A stretch of 64,000 nt of DNA from Corynebacterium mustelae (GCF_001020985.1 NZ_CP011542.1:806001-870000); one strand, 5' to 3'; shown: positions 19,650 to 28,743, numbered from the stretch's first letter. Program-made: numbers and translations. The notes: generated by a model not told the origin, from the sequence alone.

Positions 19650-20561
19650 ATGATCGAAGATAGCGAAGCTACAGCCGCACTCCACCTATGGAGACTAACA
19701 GAAAAGCCACTCCGCGAACACAGTGGTCTGAATAAAGATACATGGAAGGTGGGGGCTGTCCACTGGCTCGCTGCTGAAAACCCTTCGGTTGGTGATTTGT
19801 GGCGTGCTGTGGATGAACTTTTACGGCAACCTGAGTTAGCGGGTTTCAAGTTACCTCGCGCGGTGCCCGCAGCGAGTGGCGATTTGTTGCCAAGATTCCG
19901 AGGGCGTCTTTGGCGTTTGACTACTTCTGTCGAAGGAAAAGTTCCAGTTGCTTCGAACGCCAACGATTTAGACGTGGTGGCTGCAGGCCTAGCACGACTA
20001 CATGCAGCGATGGCACCACTGCCACAGAAGTTTGGTGCTTTTGGCGTATCTCCACACATTGTTGTTGAACGTGCACGTGACCTTGTTAGTAATGGTTTAT
20101 TGCCGTTCACTAAGGAAGAAACAATGGTTATTCTTGCGGGGATTCGCCTGTTTCACGAAGCAGACATCATCGATGACCAGCACCAATTGATCCATGGTGA
20201 TCCTTCCTACCCAAATCTCCGAATCGGGAGGTCCGGTGAGCTGACTGGCGTTATTGACTGGGAGGGGGTGCGCTGGGATAGTCCGTTGCGTGACCTTGCA
20301 GTGCTTGGGCAAACTGTGTTGTACCGGTCTGGGTGGGTTGATTTACGTGGCGGCCTTGAAAGATTACTTGAGAAGTATTCCTGGGCCGGTGGCCGTGAAT
20401 TTTCGGTGCATCAATTACTTGTGTCTATCTTGAGTATCAAGTTCGGGAGCATTGCACACCACGGCCAGAAGTTACTTGATGGTGGAGGAGACCGAGATTT
20501 GGTGCGCTCCCAAGCGGAGAAGATTGCCATAGTGTGTCAGCTCCTTGGCAACGAGCCATGA
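19650..20561 (+). CDS. aminoglycoside phosphotransferase-family kinase
   Basis: 303 aa of the APH/choline kinase fold. Brenner motif HGDPSYPN with catalytic Asp (about residue 190) and the metal-binding segment VIDWEGVRWDSPLRDLA are clear. The N-lobe is shorter and less conserved. The family phosphorylates aminoglycosides, choline, homoserine, sugars or other small molecules; substrate cannot be inferred here, and resistance should not be assumed. AGGGGAAG lies just before the ATG. It is divergent from the giant paralogue operon and travels with it inside the repeat-bounded insert. Confidence 0.85.
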   Translation: MIEDSEATAALHLWRLTEKPLREHSGLNKDTWKVGAVHWLAAENPSVGDLWRAVDELLRQPELAGFKLPRAVPAASGDLLPRFRGRLWRLTTSVEGKVPVASNANDLDVVAAGLARLHAAMAPLPQKFGAFGVSPHIVVERARDLVSNGLLPFTKEETMVILAGIRLFHEADIIDDQHQLIHGDPSYPNLRIGRSGELTGVIDWEGVRWDSPLRDLAVLGQTVLYRSGWVDLRGGLERLLEKYSWAGGREFSVHQLLVSILSIKFGSIAHHGQKLLDGGGDRDLVRSQAEKIAIVCQLLGNEP

Positions 20562-20699
20562 TTCCCCTTAGCTCCCACAGTTCTAGATGGCGGGTGGGAT
20601 AAACGGAGGTCGATGTGAGAAATGTGGTTAGGATACAAAAGAATCGTGTGATCCGTCTCGTTACAATATGTCGTAATAAAGATGTGCAAGTCAGGGAAT

Positions 20700-20893
20700 A
20701 ATGCGCCGGAGGTGCGCTCTAACCGTGCGTTTACCAAATATCCCAGCGTCGAAATGCAATTGCATAGTGGTGAACACGATGGTATGCGTCGTGGTCTGAA
20801 AACTGGGTTGAAGTTGCTCAAAGAGTTGCGGCCAACTGCGATGGATGTGATCATGCATTTTCTGGCCGTACGCCGAAACGCCTCGCCCGTTAG
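20700..20893 (+). pseudogene. 3' fragment of the desaturase gene
   Basis: Encodes the last about 65 codons of the 11267-12553 desaturase without any start. A single-T deletion shifts the frame after IMHF, so even the C-terminal SGRTPKRLAR is lost. Non-functional relic. Confidence 0.92.
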
Positions 20894-20945
20894 GAAACGG
20901 CCAGACCTTCCACAAACCCACCTGAGGAATGAACACCCCAGGTGG
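20700..20945 (+). repeat. direct repeat 2, right copy
   Basis: Second copy of the desaturase 3' end and terminator, directly next to the 3' end of rsgA. It probably marks the ancestral right junction. Confidence 0.97.
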
Positions 20946-20959
20946 TTTCGTTTTTTCGG

Positions 20960-21979
20960 CTATTCCCAATCGACGTTGGTGCGAAGCGCGCCAAGAAGCT
21001 TGCGCACCGCTTGCACACGGCGCCCGGTGGGGGAGTTGCTAGTAAATTGGTCTAATTCACATTCGGGATCGGCTGGTGGTCCCATGTGGGTGCAGCCGCG
21101 CGGGCAATCTTCAATCGCCGCCGCGAGATCCTCGAAAACGCCGACGACAGTGTCTGCGTCGACATGGGCGAGCCCGAAGGAACGGATACCGGGGGTATCG
21201 ATGATCCAGCCACCCGCATCTAGTGGCAAGGCGACAGCTTGAGTGGAGGTGTGGCGGCCTTTGCCGACGCCGGAGACTTCGCCGGTTTCGCGTTGGGCGT
21301 GGGGAACGATCCGGTTGACCAGCGTGGATTTGCCCACACCGGAATGCCCGATCAGCGCTGAAATATGCTTTTCGACGATCTCAAGCACCGGTTCCACCGG
21401 GTCGTCAATGCCGCAAATGACCACGGGAACATTCAAAGCTGCGAATTCGGCGGCGAATTCTGTGGGGTCTGCCAGATCTGACTTGGTTAGGCAGATCACC
21501 GGTTGCAAATTACCCACAAATGCTGCGACCAGGGCGCGCTCCACAAAGCCAGAGCGTGGTGGTGGATCGGCGACCGCACATACAATGAGTAGATATTGGG
21601 CGTTGGCTACAACGATCCGTTCATACGGGTCGGTATCGTCTGCCGTGCGTCGCAGAACGGAGCTGCGTTCTTCAAGTTTGACTATCCGAGCTAGGGTGTC
21701 TTTTTTCCCGGAGGTATCGCCGACAATTCCTACCCGGTCGCCGACTTCGACGGGGGTGCGGCCTAGTTCCCGGGCCCGCATGCAGACGATGGGGTTTTCG
21801 TCTTCCCGGCCGTCTAATACCACGCCCCACCGGCCCCGGTCTTTGGTTATGACCATGCCAAATTCGGCATTGTCATGTTTGGGTCGGTCTTTGGTTCTAG
21901 GCCGTGACCCTTTGCCGGGGCGGATTTTAATATCTGACTCGTCCCATGAGTGTCGAGTGCGATTTGTCCGTCGTGCCAC
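20960..21979 (-). CDS. rsgA: ribosome small-subunit biogenesis GTPase RsgA
   Basis: 339-aa circularly permuted GTPase that checks late 30S assembly. An N-terminal OB-fold is followed by the permuted motifs: G4 LTKSDLAD, G1 GHSGVGKST, G3 DTPGIRSFG. The C-terminal zinc-binding element is seen as CPRGCTHMGPPADPEC. The GTG start directly follows the aroA stop codon, so the two genes are cotranscribed and coupled. It is convergent with the desaturase gene fragment. Confidence 0.96.
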   Translation of the reverse strand: MARRTNRTRHSWDESDIKIRPGKGSRPRTKDRPKHDNAEFGMVITKDRGRWGVVLDGREDENPIVCMRARELGRTPVEVGDRVGIVGDTSGKKDTLARIVKLEERSSVLRRTADDTDPYERIVVANAQYLLIVCAVADPPPRSGFVERALVAAFVGNLQPVICLTKSDLADPTEFAAEFAALNVPVVICGIDDPVEPVLEIVEKHISALIGHSGVGKSTLVNRIVPHAQRETGEVSGVGKGRHTSTQAVALPLDAGGWIIDTPGIRSFGLAHVDADTVVGVFEDLAAAIEDCPRGCTHMGPPADPECELDQFTSNSPTGRRVQAVRKLLGALRTNVDWE

Positions 21980-23320
21980 TTAGCTGCGTTCTCCTGCCGG
22001 TTGGGTTACTAATGCCGACCACATCTTTTCAAAACCTGGCAGCGTTTTGGCTGTTGTCGAGATGTTTTCCACGTCTATTCCCTGGGTGGCCAGACCGATG
22101 ATTGCACCTGCTGTTGCCATGCGGTGGTCGGCGTAGCTGTGCCAGGTGCCGCCATGGAGTGTGGCGGGGGTGATGTGGAGGCCGTCGGAAAGCTCAACAC
22201 AGTTGCCCCCGATGCCGGTGATTTCTGCGCATAGCGCCTTGAGCCGGTCGGTCTCATGTCCTCGAAGATGTGCAATCCCGGTTAGTACCGATTCGGTGGT
22301 TGCAAGGGTTGCTAGCGCGGCGACGGTGGGGGTCAATTCTCCAATATCGGACATGTCCATTGTGATACCTTTCAGCGTGCCGGGAGCCGGGCCGGTGACG
22401 GAGAGATCATGGCCGTTGCCGATGGCATTAAGCTCCACATGGCAACCCATGCGATCCAAGATGAGCCGGATAACGTCACCTGGTTGGGTGGTGCTGATGG
22501 GCCAGTTTTTGATGGTAACGGTGCCGCCTGTGACAGCAGCTGCGGCTAGGAATGGGGTGGCGTTGGATAGGTCGGGTTCTACTCGCCATACTCCACCGCG
22601 AATTGGTCCGGGATTAACTGTCCATTGGTTTTCCACGGTTGTATCGACGCTGACTCCGGATTGGCGCAGCATTTCCACTGTCATTTCGATATGCGGGGTG
22701 CTAGGTAATTTTCCGCCTTCATGCCGTACCGTGATGCCGGTTGCGTATTTCGGTGCTGCTAATAATAGTCCCGAAACAAATTGGGAAGATTTGGAAGCGT
22801 CGATAGTGACGGTGCCACCAGCAACGCTGCCAGCTCCGATCACTTCGAAGGGCAAACTATCACCGTTAATGGTGATTCCTAACTCCCTAAGTCCGGTAAT
22901 AATGCCGCTCATAGGGCGGTTGCGGGCGTGGGCGTCGCCGTCGAAAAATACGGTGCCATAAGCTAAGGCAGCAATTGGTGGGACGAACCGCATGACGGTA
23001 CCTGCTAAGCCGCAATCGATGGTGCCGCCGCGCATTGGCTTAGGTTCAACATGAATCGTGGCATTAGCGGCATTTCCATGTTCGACTTCTAATTGCACAT
23101 CAACGCCGATACTACGTAAGGCACGCGCCATTAACTCGGTATCCCGGGAGCGCAACGCACCGGTGATTGTGGAGGGTGTTTCGGCTATGGCCGCCAAAAT
23201 TAATGCCCGGTTAGTAATAGATTTCGACCCAGGTACCTGCACTGTTCCATAGACAGGGTGGTCGGCAACGGGGGCACGCCATAGCGTTTTGTTGTGGTTG
23301 GGGCGCACAGTTTCGTTCAT
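21980..23320 (-). CDS. aroA: 3-phosphoshikimate 1-carboxyvinyltransferase (EPSP synthase)
   Basis: 446-aa enzyme of the shikimate pathway that transfers enolpyruvyl from PEP to shikimate-3-phosphate. Motifs: [15 protein letters not shown] (substrate loop), [14 protein letters not shown], and near the C-terminus [15 protein letters not shown]. Start MNETVRPNH at 23320 gives the usual family length. The frame stays open to 23383, but that would overlap the divergent yedK coding start. TATTAT (on the minus strand, about 11 bases before the ATG) inside an ACACC...GGTGT inverted repeat is a likely -10 element. Confidence 0.96.
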   Translation of the reverse strand: MNETVRPNHNKTLWRAPVADHPVYGTVQVPGSKSITNRALILAAIAETPSTITGALRSRDTELMARALRSIGVDVQLEVEHGNAANATIHVEPKPMRGGTIDCGLAGTVMRFVPPIAALAYGTVFFDGDAHARNRPMSGIITGLRELGITINGDSLPFEVIGAGSVAGGTVTIDASKSSQFVSGLLLAAPKYATGITVRHEGGKLPSTPHIEMTVEMLRQSGVSVDTTVENQWTVNPGPIRGGVWRVEPDLSNATPFLAAAAVTGGTVTIKNWPISTTQPGDVIRLILDRMGCHVELNAIGNGHDLSVTGPAPGTLKGITMDMSDIGELTPTVAALATLATTESVLTGIAHLRGHETDRLKALCAEITGIGGNCVELSDGLHITPATLHGGTWHSYADHRMATAGAIIGLATQGIDVENISTTAKTLPGFEKMWSALVTQPAGERS

Positions 23321-23322
23321 GT

Positions 23323-23338
23323 ACACCATAATAGGTGT
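23323..23338. promoter_or_regulatory. inverted repeat between divergent aroA and yedK
   Basis: ACACC-ATAATA-GGTGT sits in the 19 bp between the two start codons. Its AT core can serve as -10 for either direction, so the two genes could share a very compact divergent promoter, with yedK nearly leaderless. Confidence 0.45.
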
Positions 23339-23339
23339 A

Positions 23340-24014
23340 ATGTGTGGTCGTTTTGTACTCTTTGCCAGCGATGATGAGGTCATGACTCTACCGGGTTTCG
23401 AGAATATCTATGCCCCGGCAGGGTTGCCGCCAGCCCGCTATAACATCGCGCCTACCCACATAATCCCGATCCTGCGAGCTGGCGATACTCCCACTGAGGG
23501 GGTGATTGAACCAGCACGTTGGGGGCTAATTCCGGCGTGGAAGCGTGACGATACCGGGACGACGGCGCTTTTTAACGCCCGCGCGGAAACGGTTCAAACC
23601 AAGCCGAGCTTCAAGGACGCATTTATGTTCAACCGGTGTGCGATCCCTATGAGCGGCTATTACGAATGGAAAAACAAGAAGCCGTGGTGGATCACCACCA
23701 CCGAATTGGTGTGGGTGGCCGGGTTATGGTCGGTGCACCAGGGACGGATCACCGCAACGATGCTCACCACGGCGGCAACCCCACCCTTGTTGGATATTCA
23801 CCACCGAATGCCGAGGTTCCTTAGGCCGGAGGAATGCCACTCCTGGGTTTTTGGCCCTGCCGATCAGGCTGCGTCGTTTCTTTGCCCAGCGCCCACCGGA
23901 CTGGTGGAAAAATTCCAGACGGCTCCGGCCAATCCGGCGGTAGGCACAGTGGGCAACGATTACCCGGAACTGCTACTACCACCGGAAGAACCCGAAAACT
24001 GGGAATTATTTTAA
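23340..24014 (+). CDS. yedK: HMCES/YedK-type abasic site DNA-protein crosslinking protein
   Basis: 224 aa of the SRAP family. It begins MCGRF, placing the catalytic Cys directly after the removed Met. Other family marks are [35 protein letters not shown] and the late HHRMPRF. It crosslinks to abasic sites in single-stranded DNA and protects them from strand breakage. The start is fixed by the need for Cys2; the longer frame from 23289 is excluded. Confidence 0.93.
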   Translation: MCGRFVLFASDDEVMTLPGFENIYAPAGLPPARYNIAPTHIIPILRAGDTPTEGVIEPARWGLIPAWKRDDTGTTALFNARAETVQTKPSFKDAFMFNRCAIPMSGYYEWKNKKPWWITTTELVWVAGLWSVHQGRITATMLTTAATPPLLDIHHRMPRFLRPEECHSWVFGPADQAASFLCPAPTGLVEKFQTAPANPAVGTVGNDYPELLLPPEEPENWELF

Positions 24015-24066
24015 TTTATGCACAAAGCAGGCAATCGTGTCAGACAGATGGGTTAGTGTGTGATGC

Positions 24067-24822
24067 ATGTCGTTTGGAATTACAGATAAGACCTGGCCAC
24101 TGGATGATGAGGGGTTAACAGATTTCCACCCCGTAACCATCCGGGCCGAAAAACCAGGCACACTTGAACAATTGACCGCAAAAGGGATTAATTTCCGCCC
24201 GATCGAAACCGAATCTGGCACCGTGGTGGCAGGACTTATCACCGAAGGTGACATGGAACGGTTATGGGAAGAGCTTGTTCTTTCCTTTAGCGATAATGGC
24301 CTGTGGCCAGTCGGTATTGATGCCGACGATATGGATGACATCGTTTCCGGGCAGTATTTCGCATCTCCGGAGGATGTGACCACAGACGCCGCAGATTTCC
24401 TCCGCGAGAACAATCCCAGCCTTAGGGAACTTGCCGCACCGCTTTTCGACGGCACGAACCCAAGCATCATCCCCCTGCCTGTGGAGTCTGGTAGCGGAAT
24501 CCTGGTGGTACCGTGCACCCGCCCAGCTGATGTCCCGGCCGCCCTGGGGTGGCTAGGCCCCTGCAATTACAATTATGATGGCTCCGACATCAGCGCCGTT
24601 TTGCGTAGTTGGGAGGAGCGCTTCGGCGCCGTGGTGATGGTCTTAGGTCCTGCGACTTTGACACTGCAGGTTCCCAATACCCCAACGGAGGAAGTGGAAC
24701 AGGAAAAACTCGCCCAGGAACATTATGCTTTCTGCCCGGACAATATCGACCAAGGTGCAGGCAGTATTGAGGACTATATCCCCGCGATCGACAGTCTCGC
24801 CTGGGGATTTTGGTGGGATTAA
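24067..24822 (+). CDS. DUF4253 domain protein
   Basis: 251-aa acidic cytoplasmic protein. The C-terminal third matches DUF4253 as I know it: DVPAALGWLGPCNYN, then LRSWEERFGA, a LGPATLTLQV strand and EHYAFCPDN, ending AWGFWWD. Function unknown. The end abuts the convergent ybaK stop with no gap. There is no clear ribosome site; a TAnnnT box about 10 bases upstream would suit a leaderless transcript. Confidence 0.85.
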   Translation: MSFGITDKTWPLDDEGLTDFHPVTIRAEKPGTLEQLTAKGINFRPIETESGTVVAGLITEGDMERLWEELVLSFSDNGLWPVGIDADDMDDIVSGQYFASPEDVTTDAADFLRENNPSLRELAAPLFDGTNPSIIPLPVESGSGILVVPCTRPADVPAALGWLGPCNYNYDGSDISAVLRSWEERFGAVVMVLGPATLTLQVPNTPTEEVEQEKLAQEHYAFCPDNIDQGAGSIEDYIPAIDSLAWGFWWD

Positions 24823-25329
24823 CTACACCAAATCCACAAACGTCGCCGATGTTAGTTCCGCTAAATCGTGAGGGTTAAGGGCAACGTCTATGCCGCGTCG
24901 CCCGCCCGATACGCAAACGGTGTTCCACAGCAACGCGGTTTCGTCGATAAGTGTTGGTAGTGGGTTTTTCTGCCCGATCGGTGAAATTCCGCCCGCCACA
25001 TAACCGGAGGATTTCTCCGCATCGTGGCGCCCAGCCATAACTACTTTCGGCACGTTGAATCCCCGGGCCGCTTTTTTCAGCGACAGCTTCTCCGGCACCG
25101 GAATACAACACACCCCCAAGCTCCGTCTCGAGCCGACCCCTGCGGTGAGATCAACCACAAGAGTTTTAAAAACCTGATCTGGTTCAATTCCATGTTGAGC
25201 CAATTCGGCCACAGCCGTTGCCCCAAAATCATGCGTGTTGCCGACAAATTCATACAACGCGAATTCGACATTGTGGGTTCCAAGAACTCGCAATGCTGGG
25301 GTTGCTGCGGTGGATGTTTTTCGTGCCAA
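24823..25329 (-). CDS. ybaK: YbaK/EbsC-type Cys-tRNA(Pro) deacylase
   Basis: 168-aa trans-editing enzyme that hydrolyses Cys mischarged on tRNA-Pro. Family marks: TPALRVLGTHNVEF at the N-terminus, VFKTLVVDL, KLSLKKAARGF, and the conserved GYVAGGISPIGQKNPLPTLID. Length is normal. The gene is divergent from sigH. Confidence 0.92.
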   Translation of the reverse strand: MARKTSTAATPALRVLGTHNVEFALYEFVGNTHDFGATAVAELAQHGIEPDQVFKTLVVDLTAGVGSRRSLGVCCIPVPEKLSLKKAARGFNVPKVVMAGRHDAEKSSGYVAGGISPIGQKNPLPTLIDETALLWNTVCVSGGRRGIDVALNPHDLAELTSATFVDLV

Positions 25330-25431
25330 AAGTGATCGCCTGCCCTTGTGAACTGCAAGATTGTGTTAGTTGCTGTTAATGCTAGGTAGAATACCCGAAG
25401 GAAATTTTACGGAAGGTGAAATATAGCTGCG

Positions 25432-26031
25432 ATGGCACATAGTACTACTGAGGAAACAAAAAGACGGTTCGAAGCCGAAGCACTACCACTTTTAGATCAA
25501 CTCTATAGCGGCGCGCTTCGAATGACCCGAAACCCCGCAGACGCGGAAGACCTCGTACAAGAAACCTACGTCAAAGCGTTCCAAGCCTTCGACTCCTTCA
25601 CCGCTGGAACAAATCTTAAAGCGTGGCTGTTTCGCATCATGACCAACAGCTACATCAATAGTTACCGCAAAAAACAACGGCAACCCATTCAATCCTCAAC
25701 CGAGGAGATCACCGACTACCAATTGCTTGACTCCACCACACACCAGGCCGTGGGGTTGGAATCTGCCGAAGTTGTCGCGTTGCGTAATATCCCAGATCAA
25801 ACCATCACGGAAGCCATGAACACCTTGTCAGCGGACTACCGGATGGTTGTTTATTACGCCGATGTTGCAGGGCTGGCCTATAAAGAAATCGCCGAAATCA
25901 CTGGAACCCCGGTCGGCACCGTGATGAGTCGACTTCACCGGGGAAGAAAACAGCTCCGCAATGCGTTAAAGGATGTAGCGAAAGAACACGGAATAGGTCT
26001 GGCACAGAAGGAGACATCAAAAAATGCATGA
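25432..26031 (+). CDS. sigH: ECF RNA polymerase sigma factor SigH
   Basis: 199-aa group 4 sigma factor. Region 2 is seen as [18 protein letters not shown] and [11 protein letters not shown], region 4 as [24 protein letters not shown] and [15 protein letters not shown]. SigH controls the thiol-oxidative and heat stress response in mycobacteria and corynebacteria. The downstream gene encodes its zinc anti-sigma factor and overlaps by 8 bp, the usual arrangement. TAGAAT at 25387-25392 is a possible -10 element. I did not find a convincing SigH-type GGAA...GTT autoregulatory promoter in the short upstream region. Confidence 0.95.
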   Translation: MAHSTTEETKRRFEAEALPLLDQLYSGALRMTRNPADAEDLVQETYVKAFQAFDSFTAGTNLKAWLFRIMTNSYINSYRKKQRQPIQSSTEEITDYQLLDSTTHQAVGLESAEVVALRNIPDQTITEAMNTLSADYRMVVYYADVAGLAYKEIAEITGTPVGTVMSRLHRGRKQLRNALKDVAKEHGIGLAQKETSKNA

Positions 26032-26311
26032 CGGAATAGATATCCAATGGCAAGAAAGCCGCCCAACGATCGGGGAAACCGCTAGTTGCGACGACCTTCA
26101 CGTCTTCCTCTACGAGCTGGTCGATAAAGAACTTACCGAAGCAGACTGCGCCAAGCTAGAATTACACCTCGCACAATGCCCTGACTGTGCGGAAATGGTT
26201 GCCGCCGAAACTGAGCTACGGGACGTGCTCAAAAAGTGCACCACCAGCCCGGCGCCAGCGTCGCTTCGGAGCAAAATTGCCCAAGTTATCGCTGAAACTG
26301 AATTTCCTTAA
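26024..26311 (+). CDS. rshA: zinc-binding anti-sigma factor RshA
   Basis: 95 aa with the ZAS signature HLAQCPDC (HxxxCxxC) in the middle and further Cys residues at SCDD and ADCAK. It holds SigH inactive in reduced cells and releases it when the thiols oxidise. The ATG lies inside the 3' end of sigH and is preceded by AAGGAGA, so translation is coupled. Confidence 0.93.
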   Translation: MHDGIDIQWQESRPTIGETASCDDLHVFLYELVDKELTEADCAKLELHLAQCPDCAEMVAAETELRDVLKKCTTSPAPASLRSKIAQVIAETEFP

Positions 26312-26335
26312 CACCACTTCCATCCCGGAGAAACA

Positions 26336-27712
26336 ATGAATAATCAACGGCTTATGGCTTTAGGCCTGGTGACTGCCGCGCTAATAACTGCTACTGCAAC
26401 CCCGGCCCACGCCCAGTCGTCGTCAAGTTCCTCACTTGACTCCTTATCGTCTTCCAGTTCAAGCGGAAGCTCACTCATAGACTTCTTCAAATCATTAGGA
26501 AGTTCCCCAATCACCAATTTCTTCGTCACAATCTCCGAAGGACTCACCACCAAAACCATAGGTGATATCCTCGGCCCTGGTATCTCTGACCATGTGGGAT
26601 TCATGTCCGGCGACCTTGGCATCATGGTGCCTGTAGGCGAAAACGAAGAATTCGCCATAATCTTTGGTGATTCCTTCCGAGGCGCCCGATTTGGTCAAGG
26701 CGACTGGCTCAGCCCAGTAGGGGTAATCGCAGCCTACGACGCAAGCGGCAAAATCACGATCAAACGGCCATTGAATTCAGGTGATCGAGTAGAGCAGCTG
26801 CTCGACTACGCCCATAACGAACGAAACTTGACCTTCCTGCCTTCTGATGTCATCAATCTGGACGGAACACTCTACATGCAAGGCATGTGGAACGAAGGAG
26901 TCGGCAACGTCCTTTCCACCCAAATCTGGAAATCCACCGATTCTGGCAAAACCTGGCAATCTGTCGCCACCACCGACAAACACCACATGAACGGATTCGG
27001 CGACCTCATCACCTGGGAACGTGGAACCGACGGCTACATCTACGTCATGTCCTCCCGCTTCCAGCGCGCCGATTCCGTCTACCTCAGCCGGTTTAGGCCG
27101 GAACAGATCGGCGACCGCGACACCTGGGAACACTACATCAACGGAACCTGGAAAGTCCCAACCTCCGCCTCGGAACTCACCCCGATCATTTCCACTAATG
27201 TCAAGGCCGGTGAAATGTCCCTGCGGCGCATCGATAATCACTGGGTGCTGGCAATGTTTAACGCCCGAACCGCATCGATTGACGTGCGGATTTCCAAAGA
27301 CATTGCCACCAATTGGAACGATATCAAACCAGCGCACGTGGTAGTGGCAAGCGCAGCCGGGTGGGCAAGTAGCCAATCGCCAAGCAATTTCACCCAGCTC
27401 TACGGCGGCTACATCGCGCCGGGTTCGCGGATTGACAACCTCAATATTGTGGTTTCCCAATGGAACACCATCAATAACAGCCGCTATATGTCGACCCAAT
27501 TTAATGTGCGTGGCCTGGATACTTTCTTTGGCATTTCTGCTCATAGTGGGGAAGTGGTTCGCCACAAGGATGGCGACGAGTCTGTTCTGGAAGTGGAAAC
27601 GCAGCCAGTAAGCCCCGAAGTTGCAGAACAACTGACTGAGGAAAAGGCAATGGAGGCAGCTACTGATATCCAAGTCATCCCATTAGATGACAAAGCGCCG
27701 GTGAAGCCATAA
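26336..27712 (+). CDS. secreted DUF4185 protein, probable endo-D-arabinanase (GH183 type)
   Basis: 458 aa. A Sec signal peptide (cleavage near AHAQ, residue 27) is followed by a Ser-rich linker and a DUF4185 five-bladed propeller-like domain: DLGIMVP, IFGDSFRG, IWKSTDSGKTW, WYxGxI-like segments and VVSQWN. DUF4185 members from mycobacteria and Dysgonomonas have been shown to cut D-arabinan (GH183, family knowledge), so the natural substrate could be the arabinogalactan of its own or a related cell wall. It starts 24 bp after rshA with GGAG before the ATG, so it probably belongs to the sigH operon. The last 50 residues are acidic and low in complexity. Confidence 0.8.
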   Translation: MNNQRLMALGLVTAALITATATPAHAQSSSSSSLDSLSSSSSSGSSLIDFFKSLGSSPITNFFVTISEGLTTKTIGDILGPGISDHVGFMSGDLGIMVPVGENEEFAIIFGDSFRGARFGQGDWLSPVGVIAAYDASGKITIKRPLNSGDRVEQLLDYAHNERNLTFLPSDVINLDGTLYMQGMWNEGVGNVLSTQIWKSTDSGKTWQSVATTDKHHMNGFGDLITWERGTDGYIYVMSSRFQRADSVYLSRFRPEQIGDRDTWEHYINGTWKVPTSASELTPIISTNVKAGEMSLRRIDNHWVLAMFNARTASIDVRISKDIATNWNDIKPAHVVVASAAGWASSQSPSNFTQLYGGYIAPGSRIDNLNIVVSQWNTINNSRYMSTQFNVRGLDTFFGISAHSGEVVRHKDGDESVLEVETQPVSPEVAEQLTEEKAMEAATDIQVIPLDDKAPVKP

Positions 27713-27810
27713 CCGCTCCCATCGGTCACGACGACAGTGACATTGCGGTGCTACGACGTGTCACGTATACGACTGCGGTCAATGCTGCACCCGCTTAAGC
27801 CTAAGGGTAA

Positions 27811-28443
27811 TCACGCTTGAATGAACTGGGCGTTAAGCGGGCGTAAGTATATGTCCCATTCGGTTTCTTGAATGAGGTATACACCGCTGCGCTGATACGT
27901 GATTGTTTGCGCAGGTTCTTCTGTGGCAAAACCCGTGTAGGTTACCTCGGCCACGTCGCCATCTACGACGACGTCGGCGACGCTTGCTGCCGCCACATAA
28001 TCGGCCTCGGTGACCAATTGATCGAAGTGGAAAAAGACCACCGTGCTAAACGGCCCGGGCAGCGGCGCGGGTGTCCCATCGGCGTAGCGTTGGGTGCCCT
28101 GCAGCACTACCCAGCTGATATTGGCACAGGGGTCGAAGTGATCCGCCTCAAGCGCTACATCAATAACTTGTGGTGCGCCGTTGGAGTCGGTTACCGACAG
28201 CGGTGTTCCAGTGAGGTAGGGCCCCAGCGCGGTGTCAATAACGCCAAAGCCGTGCGGGTCGCAGTCGTCCGTCGCCGGTGAAGTTCGCGGCGCTGCGCTA
28301 GCTAAGGCGGGTTCCGCCACGCTTGTCGACGCCGCCTGGTCGGCTGCAGGTGGCGTTGTCTGCGGCGTCCCACACCCGCCCAGGACCAAGGCTAAGCTGA
28401 TAGTTACGTATGATGCGGGGCGGAAGAACGCGCGGATAGCCAT
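27811..28443 (-). CDS. LppP/LprE-type lipoprotein
   Basis: 210-aa exported lipoprotein: short basic N-terminus, hydrophobic core and lipobox LGGCG (Cys about residue 25). After an Ala/Thr-rich linker comes the LppP/LprE-like domain with two Cys (DCDP and DPCANISW), likely a disulfide, and LPGPFSTVVFFH. Role unknown. It is convergent with the DUF4185 gene. Confidence 0.8.
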   Translation of the reverse strand: MAIRAFFRPASYVTISLALVLGGCGTPQTTPPAADQAASTSVAEPALASAAPRTSPATDDCDPHGFGVIDTALGPYLTGTPLSVTDSNGAPQVIDVALEADHFDPCANISWVVLQGTQRYADGTPAPLPGPFSTVVFFHFDQLVTEADYVAAASVADVVVDGDVAEVTYTGFATEEPAQTITYQRSGVYLIQETEWDIYLRPLNAQFIQA

Positions 28444-28616
28444 ATTTTTGATGTCCTTAACAGGTGGTAGTTTGCAACGGGAGAAGACCTTAGGTTTCTT
28501 AAACTGTATCCTGCGCCGGGATAATCGGTCGTCGGCGATGCTGTCCTACACCTGTTACCGGGGTACGAGCCACACCATGATCGACGTATCGAGGGCGGAA
28601 GAACCTACGCGGATAT

Positions 28617-28647
28617 GAAAAACAGGCACGGAGGGAATCCGTGCCTG
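28617..28647 (-). terminator. terminator of the bL37 gene
   Basis: Perfect 10-bp stem CAGGCACGGA (28623-28632) / TCCGTGCCTG (28638-28647); on the minus strand it is followed by TTTTT. Confidence 0.88.
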
Positions 28648-28668
28648 CTTGATGCTAACTTCGATAAC

Positions 28669-28743
28669 TTAAGCGTTTGGACGCTTGCCGTGGTTAGCCT
28701 TTTTCTTGCGACGATCCTTACGCTTACGACCACGCTGGCTCAT
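28669..28743 (-). CDS. ribosomal protein bL37 (AURKAIP1/COX24-like), 24 aa
   Basis: 24-residue, extremely basic protein reading MSQRGRKRKDRRKKKANH and then GKRPNA. This is the actinobacterial 50S protein bL37 known from mycobacterial ribosome structures (family knowledge). AAAGGAG lies 7 bases before the ATG and a perfect terminator follows, so it is a complete, independent gene despite its size. It sits just downstream of whiB1 on the same strand. Confidence 0.9.
   Translation of the reverse strand: MSQRGRKRKDRRKKKANHGKRPNA

Larger units (their letters stand above)
12607..20699. mobile_element. 8-kb inserted segment between desaturase and rsgA genes
   Basis: DNA lying between the two copies of direct repeat 2. 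It holds two giant tandem paralogues (minus strand) and a divergent APH-type kinase gene (plus strand). No integrase, transposase, tRNA target, plasmid or phage gene is visible, so the mode of entry is not an ordinary IS or phage. The repeats are what single-crossover integration of a circle carrying a desaturase 3' end, or homologous import from a relative, would leave. Related actinobacteria have the desaturase and rsgA genes close together (from memory). Confidence 0.65.

Noticed and set aside
20682..21242. 186-codon open frame running from the desaturase fragment into rsgA
   Set aside because: Starts in the duplicated 3' fragment and continues antisense through rsgA; not a real gene.
22146..22961. 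271-codon open frame antisense to aroA
   Set aside because: Shadow of the EPSP synthase gene.
26777..27673. 298-codon open frame antisense to the DUF4185 gene
   Set aside because: The sense gene has signal peptide, domain and RBS; the antisense frame shows no recognisable protein.
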